A stretch of DNA of 31,611 bases from Gryganskiella cystojenkinii. Its lineage: Eukaryota; Mortierellomycota; Mortierellomycetes; Mortierellales; Mortierellaceae. Below, piece after piece: positions 22,587 to 31,611 of the stretch; within the stretch, counting starts at the first letter, position 1; every line of letters begins with the position of its first letter. The notes under the pieces were generated by a model. The model ran no database searches. It was given only the letters and a program-made list of their open reading frames with translations, and had not been told where the DNA came from. The stretch lies in the NCBI GenBank assembly GCA_015852425.1, contig JAAAIG010000437.1, forward strand, positions 1 through 31,611. The letters are read 5' to 3'. The position numbers and the translations under genes are program-made.

Positions 22587-25051
22587 TTATACTGGGATAC
22601 GTCCTCGTAGGTACTCCATGACCGCTTCCGTGCCCTGGTCCATGATCTGCCGGCGAGGCACCCTGAAAAGATTCCCATCCAATGATAGACTCTTTATCGA
22701 TCGCACATTACCCAAAAGTGGAGGCAGCGTGGCAATTTCGTTACCAGATAGATCCACAGTCACCAATCCTTCCAAGCTCTTGGGTTCCAAAACTCCAATC
22801 TTATTGCGACTCGCAATCAAGGTTTTCAACTGGGGGAAAACCTTAGGCAACCAGACGGGCAACTCTGTCAATCGGTTGGAGCTCACGTTGAGCTCTGTCA
22901 GGCTTGGAAAGTGGTCTAACATTTTACTCTCATCCAGGGCAGATCCAAGAGTTGTGATCGCATTATCCGAGATATTCAGAGTCACCAAGACTGGGAACGT
23001 GAACGAGAACGGAAACTCGGAGATCTTGTTGTGATGGATACTGATCTGGTTCAAGGTCTCGCCCACAGCAGTATACAACGTCGCTGGAAATACCGTGAAT
23101 GCGTTGAAATCCAGCACAGCGATCTGAGGTCCAGAGCAAGCCTCCAAGATTTCGGATTCGGAAAGATCCTTGAGCGCCTTCTTTGCGAAGTTGAGGTTTT
23201 GAGCGAGCTTTTTGGGCGATGAAACGACTGGCGTAGCTGTGACAGTAGTACGAGCAGATACTGATGCCGAGCGAGAAGCGGCGGGTCCTTGGTGCTGAGG
23301 CGTCATGGGCCGTGAAGAAGAAGCAGATGAGGGGAGGCTGGCGGCAGAGGAAGCGACGGCAAGACCCTCGACTCTAGCTGTGTCCACTAAAACATAAATA
23401 ATTTCTCCGCATTAGATCCTAATGCGATCAATAACCAACAAACCCATCATTAACACACCCTTTCACCCTTACCAGGAGTGGGGAAATTGTCAGTCTCTTG
23501 ACGCTGTCGCAAAAGCTTCATCAACGCGTCGGTGCTGGTACATGTACGAGGAACGTTGCGGACTGGGTTTCCATCCCAAACAAACGTGGTCAGGTCGATC
23601 ATGGAACCAAGCTCGGAGGGAATGCTCTCCATCCTGTTGCTGGCCATGTCCAAGTTACGCAACTCGGTCAATTCCAGGACACCATAAGGAATATTTGTGA
23701 ATCTGTTACCACGGATGTCCAACATGTGGAGCTGAGGTGTCCCAAGAAGAAGTTGTCCGAGATCGGCCATGTTGTTCTGTCCGAGTAAGATCTCCTTGAT
23801 GACAGGGAGACTGATCTTGACATCTGCTGCGTCCGTGACGCCCTGAATACCAGAGTTTCTTGCATCTAGTCGAGTCAGCGCAGGAAGAGTCAAGGCCTCA
23901 TCACCTCCTGCAACCTGCTTGATGCCCTCAAAGAGGTAAGTAAATTGGTTGAACGAGACCTCGAGTTCGAGCAACTTGGGCATACGAGCGATAATGCTAG
24001 CAGGCAAGCTTTGAAGCTTGTTCTTGCTCAGATTCAACTTGCGGACCGCTTTTAACTGTTCCAGTTCGCGGGGGAGTTCCGTTAATTGATTCGAAGACAA
24101 ATCCAGAGACTCCAGTTTGGTCAGTCTACCAATATCGACATCCAGAGGTCCAGAGAGTTGATTGTTGCCGAGCTGCAATTCCAAAAGTGTCACCAAATTG
24201 AACAGGACGGGTGGGAGCTTTGTAAACTTGTTGGACGAGATGTTGAGAGACGCGAGGCGACCGAGCTGATCGAATTCCTCGGGCAGTGAAGTCAACTCGT
24301 TGCCACGGAGCTAAAATTCCAAAAAAGGAGGGGTAACAGCATATTGGAACGACGACGTGCATGAAGCCAGGGCGTAAGAGAGTCAGTAACTTGGCTCAAG
24401 GACAAATCAGGTCTGTCTTCAAAAATTGCGGTATGAACAGTTCTGTTGATGTGAGCTTACATCGACAGAGACGAGAGCGCCAAACTCTTGGATCCTGGCA
24501 TCGATGTGAGTAATCTTGTTGTCCGAGGCGATAAACTTGGTCAAATCCACGGCATCATACCAGGCGCCACCACTCGAGCCAAAGTCGACAACGATCTTGT
24601 CTGGGTCGACATGGTACATGTTCCAGATCTCCAGCGGGACTTCTGTGAGGTCTCTGCTTGACAGGTTCATTATACCTAGACGATTTTTTTTTTTTTGTAA
24701 AATTATTTTGGGGTCAGCTTCGTCAAAAAACGTTTTTTTTCCAGGCACGACTGGAGAATTCCAATGACAATGAGGTCCCATGATGATGGAAAGGGTGGGT
24801 TTCTGATTACCAGTTCCTTTGGCATTCGCAATGAGGCTCTTGATGGACTTTTGGGCATGACCCAGAATCTCGACATCGGTCTGTCGCCTTTGAGAGGGCA
24901 TTGTCTTTCGGACACCAGGGACGCCTGATCCCACAAACGCTTGCCGCTCATCCTCGGCCCCTCCTCGAACTGACCTTGACTTTGCTTGTTCTTGAGCAAG
25001 TCGGGCTCTTGCGGCGGCGATGGTCTCTCGGACAGAAGGTCGTGATGACAT
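22587..25051 (-). CDS. LRRC40: Leucine-rich repeat protein, LRRC40 type
   Basis: Four exons: 25051-24811, 24675-24461, 24310-23473 and 23386-22587; 697 residues. Residues 1-80 are a basic, Arg/Ala/Gln-rich leader. From IMNLSSRDLTEVPLEIW onward the order follows LRRC40: the DLTKFIASDNKI entry, then many LRRs of the LxxLxLSxNxLxxLP type (about 140-430). A Ser/Ala/Thr/Pro linker follows (about 432-495), then a second LRR block ending in the diagnostic cap LDGNLFRVPRRQIMDQGT and EYLRGRIPV. LRRC40 is widely conserved, but its biochemical role is poorly known. LRR solenoids bind proteins, so an adaptor role is likely. No signal peptide or transmembrane segment is visible, suggesting an intracellular protein. 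All junctions keep the frame. The gene symbol reflects similarity, not a proven ortholog. Confidence 0.9.
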
Positions 25052-25523
25052 TGTCGTGAATTGTGTATTTTTTTCTTGGCGAGAAAGGAGATGTTGAAGG
25101 GGAAGAAAAAAAAAAAGAGCCCTGAAGTGGTCAAGTTCAGTTTCTCTGGCATTGACTTTTTAATTTTTTTAGCTTCAAAAAAAAGTCCATTTCGTGTCAC
25201 CGCGCAATCCAAGTCGGGACTGCCTTTTTTCTTCAGGTCAAACACTGACTTGGTCAATCCTTGCAAAGAGACTTCGGGGAGGACGACATTAATGGTAGAT
25301 TATTATTAATGATATGAGACACGATTTATTTTAAAAACGACAGGAAAAAGTCAAAGCAAAGGAAGAAAGAAATGGGATATAATGGGGGTGAAGATGGGGG
25401 GTGAAGATGGGCAGAAAAGAACCGAGAAACACAAGGATGAGACATCAAGCACTCGTGCATTGACCCTCAAAATCTCGGGGACTTTTCCCTTCTCATGCGG
25501 GGGGAGAGACAAAGAGGACGCGC
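25052..25523. other. Intergenic: LRRC40-like promoter and LAG1 3' flank
   Basis: No gene is seen. The plus strand has A/G runs near 25095-25115, mirroring a pyrimidine-rich minus-strand leader. A minus-strand AATAAA (25325-25330) lies about 195 bases beyond the LAG1 stop and may be its polyadenylation signal. Confidence 0.45.
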
Positions 25524-27749
25524 TTAAGCCTTCTTGACCTTCTCGCCGTTGGTGGGGGTCTTGACGTTAAGTTTCTCAACAGGCTCATCCTCACCAGAGT
25601 CCTCGTCATGAGAGCGGTTATCATCAGCAGCGGCACCGTTGAACATTTTGTAGATGACCTTGAAGATCATCAAGAACCAGAAGCAAAGGACGGCCTCCAA
25701 TCCATAGAGAAGAGCCAAGAAAGCACGCTGGACGTTCAAGCTCATGAACTTGTCCTCCTCGGGGGCCCACTTCATATCCACGAAAGTCTGAGGTCCATAG
25801 TAAAGCGACTTGATAATGATGGGGAACAAGTAGTGACGGGTAATAGCCCAGGAGATGACAAAGAGACCAAAGAGGTAGTCGCAAATAGTCGTGTATCCAA
25901 TGTACTTGAGCATCTTGGGGACCTGTGGGGTTGCCATCAAGGAGAAAAAGGAATCATCACGTGAGTGTGGGAGCCAAAATATACGCGGAATGAGATGAGA
26001 GCCTCGTTTTTCCGATCACCCAACGGAAAAAACCCCAGATCGAAATCAAAAAACTTACAGCAAGGAACACGTCAGCGACATCCATGACAACCAAAATAGC
26101 ATGACCGATACGGGTCAAGTGGGCATAGTAACTGCCACCAATGAGTGCGCAGGTAATGAAGTGATGGGCCAACATGGCGACGTAATCCTTGCGCTTCATG
26201 TCTGTGTTGACGACATAGATCTGCTGGAGCCAGAAGCCGAACTGGACCAAGTAGTAGGACTTGAAAGCACCCGAGAGCTTGTTGTGGGGGTAATCGATCC
26301 AGAAGTAATCAGTGTTCATCCAGTAAGGGGAGTTGTACAACAAGACCTATAAAATGCATGACAGGGGAGGGTATTGTCAGTGTTTGGCTTTTCTTGTACT
26401 CCCAACAAGGAATTGTTTTGAAACTCGGCATCTCTTCTCATTTTTTAGCCGAAAAGCTCTAATCCACTGTGGTCAAAGCTCAATTTCTCACTCCACGCGT
26501 TTTCTCCAGTGTTTTTGCATCCAAATTGCTTTGAAAAAAAAAGTACGATCCTATATAAAAGGAAACGTACCATGCCGCAAGTCCAAGAGATAGCGTAGTA
26601 GAACAAGATGTAACCTTGCTCCTCAAAACGCTCCAACTTGGCTTGGCCACGGATTCCGAGGCTCCGGGCAAGAGGGTTGAAGTATCCCTTCATGATAAAG
26701 GCACGGATAAAGGTAAAAGCGATGATCCAGAAGCCGACAAACCAGAGATCATCCACACCCTTGGTATATTTGGCGGTATACCAGGGCTCGCTGGGGTCCG
26801 AGCTCTCATCCCTGTACGCGAGTCTCGTCATGTTTCTGCAGATGTTGCTACCGAACGCAGATCCCAAAAGGATCAAGGTGCAAAGCTTAAAGGCGAGATC
26901 TATACAGTAAGGTCAACAAGAAGGAGATATGATGAGCTTACATGAACAAGACTAAAAAGGAGACGGAAATGGTGGCACTGTTGGAGGGACTTTGGTTCCC
27001 ACGGATCGGGAAAAGTGAGCGAGAGTCCAAATAATTTGCTCAAAGAAGCAGTAAGGCATGACCACTGCATGTCATTGGACGGAAATCCAAAGCCCAAGGA
27101 ATGAGATAACGAGAAAGGGGAAGGAAGTAAAGGTCCAATTCGTATTGCAGCCCCTGATCAGAGTTGTTCATCAAGCGTCCTTCCCCGAGGCGATGGAAAA
27201 GACACTAAAAATCAATATAAAATCCTTCATAATGAGAGAGAAAGAAAGTCCAAGGCACACGCACTCTTCTGACAGACGACAGATTAACTGAACTATGGCA
27301 ATGCGTTGCTCGATCCAATTTCTGTTTGCCCGCGGTTGCCTCCCACCGACATGCTGTTCAAGTCGCATGAACGCCAATGTATCCACGCAGATTCGGTCAA
27401 ACTGATCTCTCCAGTTCCGAGCTACTAAGGTAATAATCTCTCTCGTTTTGAAACCTGTCAAAAATCTTTGCTCAGGGACCAAGTGTCTAGGAAGGTCCTT
27501 TCTTCGTTGTGTTGTCATCACCGACTGATGATCTCTCAAGCCGAGATGAAAAAGAATAAAGGATGAGGTGGGTAATGTCAACGAGATGATGATGATAGAT
27601 GATGGAGGCTTCGTACCTTTGTCATCTTTAAAAATGCTCTCCATGTGGAAGGCCTTCACGAATCCTTGCCAGACAGGTGCAGCAGGCTTCTTGACATGGC
27701 GCTTCGACTTTTCGTCCTTGTGCGGCCGTGGGCTTGCGTTCTTGGACAT
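25524..27749 (-). CDS. LAG1: Ceramide synthase (sphingosine N-acyltransferase), TLC domain
   Basis: Four exons: 27749-27617, 26899-26571, 26346-26059 and 25922-25524; 382 residues. It makes (dihydro)ceramide by acylating sphingoid bases with fatty acyl-CoA in the ER membrane. The TLC domain holds several hydrophobic helices and the Lag1 motif: catalytic HH at about 215-216 in AMLAHHFITCALIGGSYY, followed by VVMDVADVFLA with the conserved Asp pair (about 243 and 246). The YTKGVDDLWFVGFW segment before TM2 is typical of the family. The tail is acidic (SHDEDSGEDEPVE) and ends KVKKA, which fits a KxKxx dilysine ER-retrieval signal. The 717-base first intron is the least certain part: joining exon 1 directly to DLAFKLCTL keeps frame, but a small exon inside that intron cannot be excluded. 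LAG1 versus LAC1 cannot be decided here. Confidence 0.92.
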
Positions 27750-28516
27750 GGCTGGTGATGGATGTGGGTTGATGGGAAGATGAAAAGTCGGAGAAAGTAA
27801 TGGGAGAAAGGAGAAAAGAAAGAAAAGAAAGAAGGGCTTCAGAAAGTAAGGGAAAGTGAGAGGGAAAAAATTAAAAAAAAGCGAGAGCAGTCCCCTCTTT
27901 GGTCCCTCTTTTTCTTTCTCCGTCAAGGATGTCTGACCCAGACCAGACGACGAACGATTTTTTTTTTGATTGAAGGGTTCGGTGCCCCAAACCGTCCAAC
28001 TCGTTGCTACCCCTGGCCCTCGGTCTGGCCCTTCACTTCAATCTCTGTCTCTTCACTCGTTATCTTCCCCCTCATTCCTCCTTTAATCTCGGTTAGTAGT
28101 CCATCTTTTTTCTTCTTCTTTTTTCAGAGGTGAGAAGATCAATGCATGCTTCCTCGTTGGTTGTTATTGGAGGGGTGGCGTGGTGAACGTTGCTCGGAGA
28201 GAAAGAGCTCTTTTTTCCGTTCCTTTTTCAATTTGCCCAAATGTCAAAGTCATTTTGAGTTTCCCCCAATCATCCATTTTTTTTTTGTTTGTCGCTCCAA
28301 ATGTATCTGAATGCCCCAAGACCCTTTGGTCGCACCAGAGCCGTACGACAGTCTCATCTAAAACAAACACAAAGACGAGACGTCGCATTGCGGTGAGGGG
28401 TATTTTTTAATATTGGGAAGCTTGATATGGGATATATGGGAAGGTATGCATGTGGTCGGGAAGTCGAGGAAAGGTGAAGAATCCCACTTTTCCCCTGTGT
28501 TCTCTTCTCTTTTGAT
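27750..28516. other. LAG1 promoter and 3' flank of the EI24-type gene
   Basis: No gene is supported. Plus-strand A/G runs at about 27790-27850 correspond to a pyrimidine-rich leader for the minus-strand LAG1. The rest is mixed sequence with T runs near 27959 and 28279. Confidence 0.45.
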
Positions 28517-29663
28517 CTAGCGACCGCCGGGTTGCTGCTGGTACCCTTGCTGCTGCTGCTGCTGTTGTTGTTGTTGGTACTGCGGCTGGTATTGATGCTG
28601 CTGAAGATATTGCTGTTGTTGTTGTTGCTGCTGTTGAGGGTGACCATAGTAGGAAGGAGCCTGAGAAGAGTGATGACCGCCCAACAATGGCTCCGTCGTC
28701 GAATTACTCTCATAGGGGTGAGGGAAGGTCACATAGTGTGATTGACCCGAGGCTGCAGCTCTGTTCGCTGCAATTCTCTCTTGTCTCCGCGCCTCCTCGA
28801 TTTCATCCGCAACCCAAAGGGCAGCGCCGACTACGTTTGTCCAAAAGAACAACAAGTTCAAGACCGGCGTCATCTCTAAGAACACGGCCACACCTCCAAA
28901 CTCACAAAAATCTGTCTTGTTCTTCCAAGCATATTTCCGGGATTGGTTCACAGTCATCTTGCGCAGTTCGATATCGTAGTGGATACGCTTGCTGAACGTG
29001 ACGACCCAGCCGTTAAGATAACAGTAGACGATGGTACCGACGACGGGGACAGCGTGCAAGGGCAAAAGGACAATAAGAGAAACAACCTTACAGGATAAAA
29101 AAAGAGAGAAAACACAAAAATGTTAGCGTCAAACGCACAGATGCAAAATGGTGACAAAAATAGCCCTTTAGGTTTTTCCATCCCATTTCTCCCATTCTCA
29201 ACCCGCGGAGAACTTGCAAGCACAACAATACCTGGAAGACCAAAAGGACAATTGATTGAAAGGCGACGACATAAAGGCCACCGAGGCAACCATTGATACA
29301 GGTGCGGTAATCGCCGTGCGCAGCTTCGATGATATACGATAGCTTACGGGACCTGAGCACGGCATCAAAGAGCGAATCCTCCCAGAACGGCATCAGGGCT
29401 AGATAAGCGATCAAGGATCCCAGAGCGGCTTCGAGGAGCGTAGCCGTCGCAGCGACAGTGTAGGCGAGCCAGCTGTTCCAGTTATGACGGGTCAGGAAAT
29501 CGACCTGCCAGGGCAAAAGGTAGGTGAAAGCAGAGATCATCAAGAAGACGGTAATGACGACGAGGACGATGAAGGGAATAATCACTCTAGGCCAGAGACT
29601 TGGATTCGACAGGAAGTAGACGATACCCTGAAGAGGGTAGAGCATAGGCGACTTTCGCGCCAT
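28517..29663 (-). CDS. EI24-domain membrane protein with polyglutamine tail
   Basis: Two exons, 29663-29232 and 29086-28517, with a 145-base intron; 333 residues. The EI24 (etoposide-induced 2.4 / CysZ-like) domain fills about residues 10-240. It has hydrophobic helices near 27-50, 65-90 and 130-165, plus the family end motif FGGVAVFLEMTPVLNLLFF and GAALWVADEIE. In yeast, the related fungal proteins are Rrt8, Lds1 and Lds2, linked to spore wall and lipid droplets; in animals, EI24 is an ER protein linked to autophagy. Which applies here is unknown. The C-terminal tail (about 243-333) is cytosol-like, and its last 50 residues are mainly Gln with Tyr and Pro, encoded by mixed CAG/CAA. It has no counterpart in the domain and may vary in length. 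The start MARKSPMLYPLQGIVYFL fits the family's amphipathic beginning. The gene is divergent from PTEN. Confidence 0.85.
28530..28640. repeat. CAG/CAA trinucleotide repeats coding polyglutamine
   Basis: Interrupted CTG/TTG repeats on the plus strand (CAG/CAA on the coding minus strand) encode two Gln runs of about ten residues in the EI24-type protein. Mixed codons tend to make the tract more stable than pure CAG. Confidence 0.7.
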
Positions 29664-29963
29664 GTTTGATTGCAGTGATTGAGTCGAAGAGGAGAGGAGA
29701 GGGGAAGAAAGTTTAACGGGCAGTTTGAGAGAGAGTCCTGTGTAAAAGAGAACAAGGAGAATGGGGACGTGGGGAGGAAGGGCTGCCAAACAAGAAGTCA
29801 AATGAGAGCAGAGATGAGAGAATCGGCGTGCGTCTTCATTTGATTTGAATAATGAGAGGCAGAAAAAACATGCCAAGCCATGCTGACACACACCGTGCAA
29901 TTTTGAGTCGACGCTGTTTGGGGCAAGTTTTTTTTTTTGGACCCTCTCTTTCGGATGGGACGG

Positions 29964-29977
29964 TCAATTGTCAATTG
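29964..29977 (+). repeat. Tandem TCAATTG pair
   Basis: Two exact adjacent 7-mers form GGTCAATTGTCAATTGGTCC; each contains the palindrome CAATTG. The site lies about 300 bases upstream of the EI24-type start. A protein-binding role is a guess. Confidence 0.4.
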
Positions 29978-30266
29978 GTCCAAAAAACCATAATTACACC
30001 GCCACCAAGAGAAACCTCCTCCTCGGAAGGTGTGGCTCCAGTCTCTTTGCTCTTGAAGGACGCTCCTGCGCACAAACCACTCTGGCTGACTGAATCTGAT
30101 TCGAATCGAAAAAAGGGTTCTTGTCCACCCCGAGGACTATTATCTTTCTCTCTCTCTCTCTCTTACACACATCCACGTGGACATTTGATTCAGATTGTTC
30201 GAATGAGAGAAGGCAGAGAGGAATCAATGAAACGATGACTTCACCTTCCACGAAAAAAAAATAAAA

Positions 30267-30310
30267 AGTCAGTCAGAGTCAGTTCAAGTCAGGCTGTCGG
30301 ACTCAGTCAG
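30267..30310. promoter_or_regulatory. Cluster of five AGTCAG hexamers (bZIP-like half-sites)
   Basis: AGTCAG occurs at 30267, 30271, 30277, 30287 and 30305. The reverse strand reads CTGACT, and GAGTCA at 30276-30281 is the TGACTC core bound by Gcn4/AP-1 bZIP factors. It lies between the divergent EI24-type and PTEN genes. The clustering is seen; regulation by bZIP factors is inference. Confidence 0.4.
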
Positions 30311-30754
30311 GGGTGCAGCAGCACGCTCTTTCTCTAGTTTTTGATCGCCCCTTTCGAGGGTCAACTTTGCCACGCCCCACAACCTCCTTTTAATTCCCTC
30401 GTTTTCCTTTCGTATCCTTCTCCAATCTCCATTCTCTCATTGCATTGTCCATTACCCAAACTTCGTTTTCTCATTCTCTGGTCAACCAAAAACACAAACT
30501 CGACTTTTCATCCACCACAGGTCACTCCTATGCCCTTTAGCTAGCACATACCGTTTCTTTTCTTCTTGTTGGCCTTTTTTTTTTTTTAGGACTTTCTCCA
30601 CACTTTTGACACTCGTTCCTCCGCTCCTACTTGAACAGCAACTTCTCGTCGTCTCTCCTTCTCACCGTACCCTCCTTCATTCTTCCCCCTCTCTTCTCTC
30701 CATCAGCGACTCGTTTACGGCTTGCTTGACTGCAAACAAAGACCTTGGCCCTGA

Positions 30755-31611
30755 ATGAATCTTCTTCGCCATGCAGTCTCGAAGCAGAAGGTATTGCGAC
30801 CAGCACCTCGACTTTTGGGCTCTTTTCCTGATTTTATTCGTCATTCGTCTGATCGCTCACGCAGCCCTCGCTCTTTCAACCCCTTGTTGAACATTAGCGT
30901 CGATTTGTCGACAAGGACTCGGGCATGGACTTGGACTTGGCATACATCACATCTCAACTTATAGCCATGGGTTACCCTTCAAAGGCACTCGAAGCTTTCT
31001 ATCGTAATCCCATGACCGACGTGGAAAGGTAAGGTTGCGGGATTTTTTTTTTGTAACTTGCGATTGTCACCATATTTCTATTCTTTGTGACTTTGTTCTG
31101 GTGTCGATACTCTAAATGAGCAACCCACCTGCATGGTCCATCCGCTCAACTCGAACCTCTCCCTCTCACTTATTTCATGACAGGTTCCTCGATTCTCGTC
31201 ATGCGGAGGCATACAAAGTCTACAATCTGTAAGTCGAATTCTAAAAAAAATAGGAGGCAAAGCCTGTCACCCTTTTTGACACTCAAGCGAAAATGTAGCT
31301 CATGACGATCTCGACTGCGCTTGAACGTCCACACTTTGCCACTTCCTACTGTTTGAAAAAATGGATCAAATTGACAGTTGCATTCCTTCAACGGTCATCC
31401 TGATCAACTAATATCCGACTCTTTTCTTTTTTTTTTCGTACTGCTTGATGATAGATGCTCTGAAAAATCCTACTCTGATCAACGCTTTCATGGTCGAGGT
31501 AACCAAAAAAAAATACATTGATCTACTCATTTTTTTTTGTTTTTGTTTTTTGTGCGACCATGTGCGACCACACAAAAGGAACATGTGCCTGCCTGCGAGT
31601 AAAAGCCAAAA
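30755..31611 (+). CDS. PTEN: PTEN phosphoinositide 3-phosphatase, N-terminal exons only
   Basis: The gene is cut by the window end. Exons 30755-30790, 30898-31028, 31184-31228 and 31455-31498 are visible. The last intron (donor 31499) continues to the end. PTEN removes the 3-phosphate from PI(3,4,5)P3 at membranes. The 85 complete residues read MNLLRHAVSKQK, RRFVDKDSGMDLDLAYI, then SQLIAMGYPSKALEAFYRN, FLDSRHAEAYKVYNLC and SYSDQRFHGR. They follow the human protein from its lipid-binding motif through the start of the phosphatase domain, without gaps in the core. The catalytic HCxxGxxR loop and C2 domain lie beyond the window, so activity cannot be judged. Start 30755 is chosen because the frame joins phase 0 to RRF. 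The gene has a pyrimidine-rich leader and is divergent from the EI24-type gene. Confidence 0.9.

Larger units (their letters stand above)
29664..30754. promoter_or_regulatory. Divergent promoter region between the EI24-type gene and PTEN
   Basis: This is 1.09 kb between divergent starts. It contains a tandem TCAATTG pair (29964-29977), five AGTCAG hexamers (30267-30310) and a pyrimidine-rich PTEN leader (about 30330-30740). No coding frame is supported here. Confidence 0.5.

Noticed and set aside
26900..27616. Extra exon or 10-base microexon inside the first LAG1 intron
   Set aside because: The candidate AG/GTAAGC sites give a frame that stops early in the next exon, while the direct exon 1 to exon 2 junction keeps the frame.
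28532..28741. Plus-strand frame rich in Leu
   Set aside because: It is the antisense reading of the CAG/CAA polyglutamine codons of the EI24-type gene.
1..31611. CRISPR arrays, phage or bacterial operon structure
   Set aside because: There are no regularly spaced repeats; the genes are spliced and eukaryotic.

Overview
This is a stretch of fungal nuclear genome. Genes are split by GTAAGT-type introns, most of them 55-150 bp, and leaders are pyrimidine-rich. Proteins carry long Ser/Asn/Gln/His runs. The ortholog set (PEX13, ARP6, LRRC40, LAG1, an EI24 membrane protein, PTEN) and intron style suggest an early-diverging fungus, perhaps Mortierellomycota or Mucoromycota; that placement is inference. 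I see no plasmid, phage, CRISPR, rRNA or tRNA locus. Exon limits were set by hand from splice sites and reading-frame continuity.

Layout. 434-2372 (-): PEX13, a peroxisomal import-pore subunit. About 3418-3619 (-): a doubtful 33-residue spliced ORF. 3620-6506: a long pyrimidine-rich stretch leading into a six-exon gene at 6507-10661 (+), a protein kinase with a huge low-complexity N-terminus, a DWG motif in place of DFG and an insert of about 95 residues in the catalytic domain. Convergent to it, 11101-13596 (-) encodes an unrecognised coiled-coil protein. 14589-16401 (-) encodes a DnaQ/RNase D-like 3'-5' exonuclease-fold protein that lacks the first catalytic acidic pair. It is divergent from ARP6 (16759-18664, +), a nuclear actin-related protein of the SWR1 chromatin remodeller. 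18665-22586 is a 3.9-kb gene-poor stretch between convergent genes. 22587-25051 (-): an LRRC40-type leucine-rich repeat protein. 25524-27749 (-): ceramide synthase (LAG1 family). 28517-29663 (-): an EI24-domain membrane protein with a polyglutamine tail. Divergent from it, from 30755 (+), are the first four exons of a PTEN phosphatase; the gene runs off the window.

How the genes relate. These are mostly independent housekeeping and signalling genes, as usual in a fungal chromosome. Three of the last four concern membranes (ceramide synthesis, an EI24 membrane protein, phosphoinositide dephosphorylation), but I see no evidence of a cluster acting together. I did not find a clear previously undescribed system. 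The best leads are the degenerate exonuclease, the kinase with its altered DFG motif, the YG-repeat PEX13, the unrecognised coiled-coil protein and the unexplained 3.9-kb stretch.
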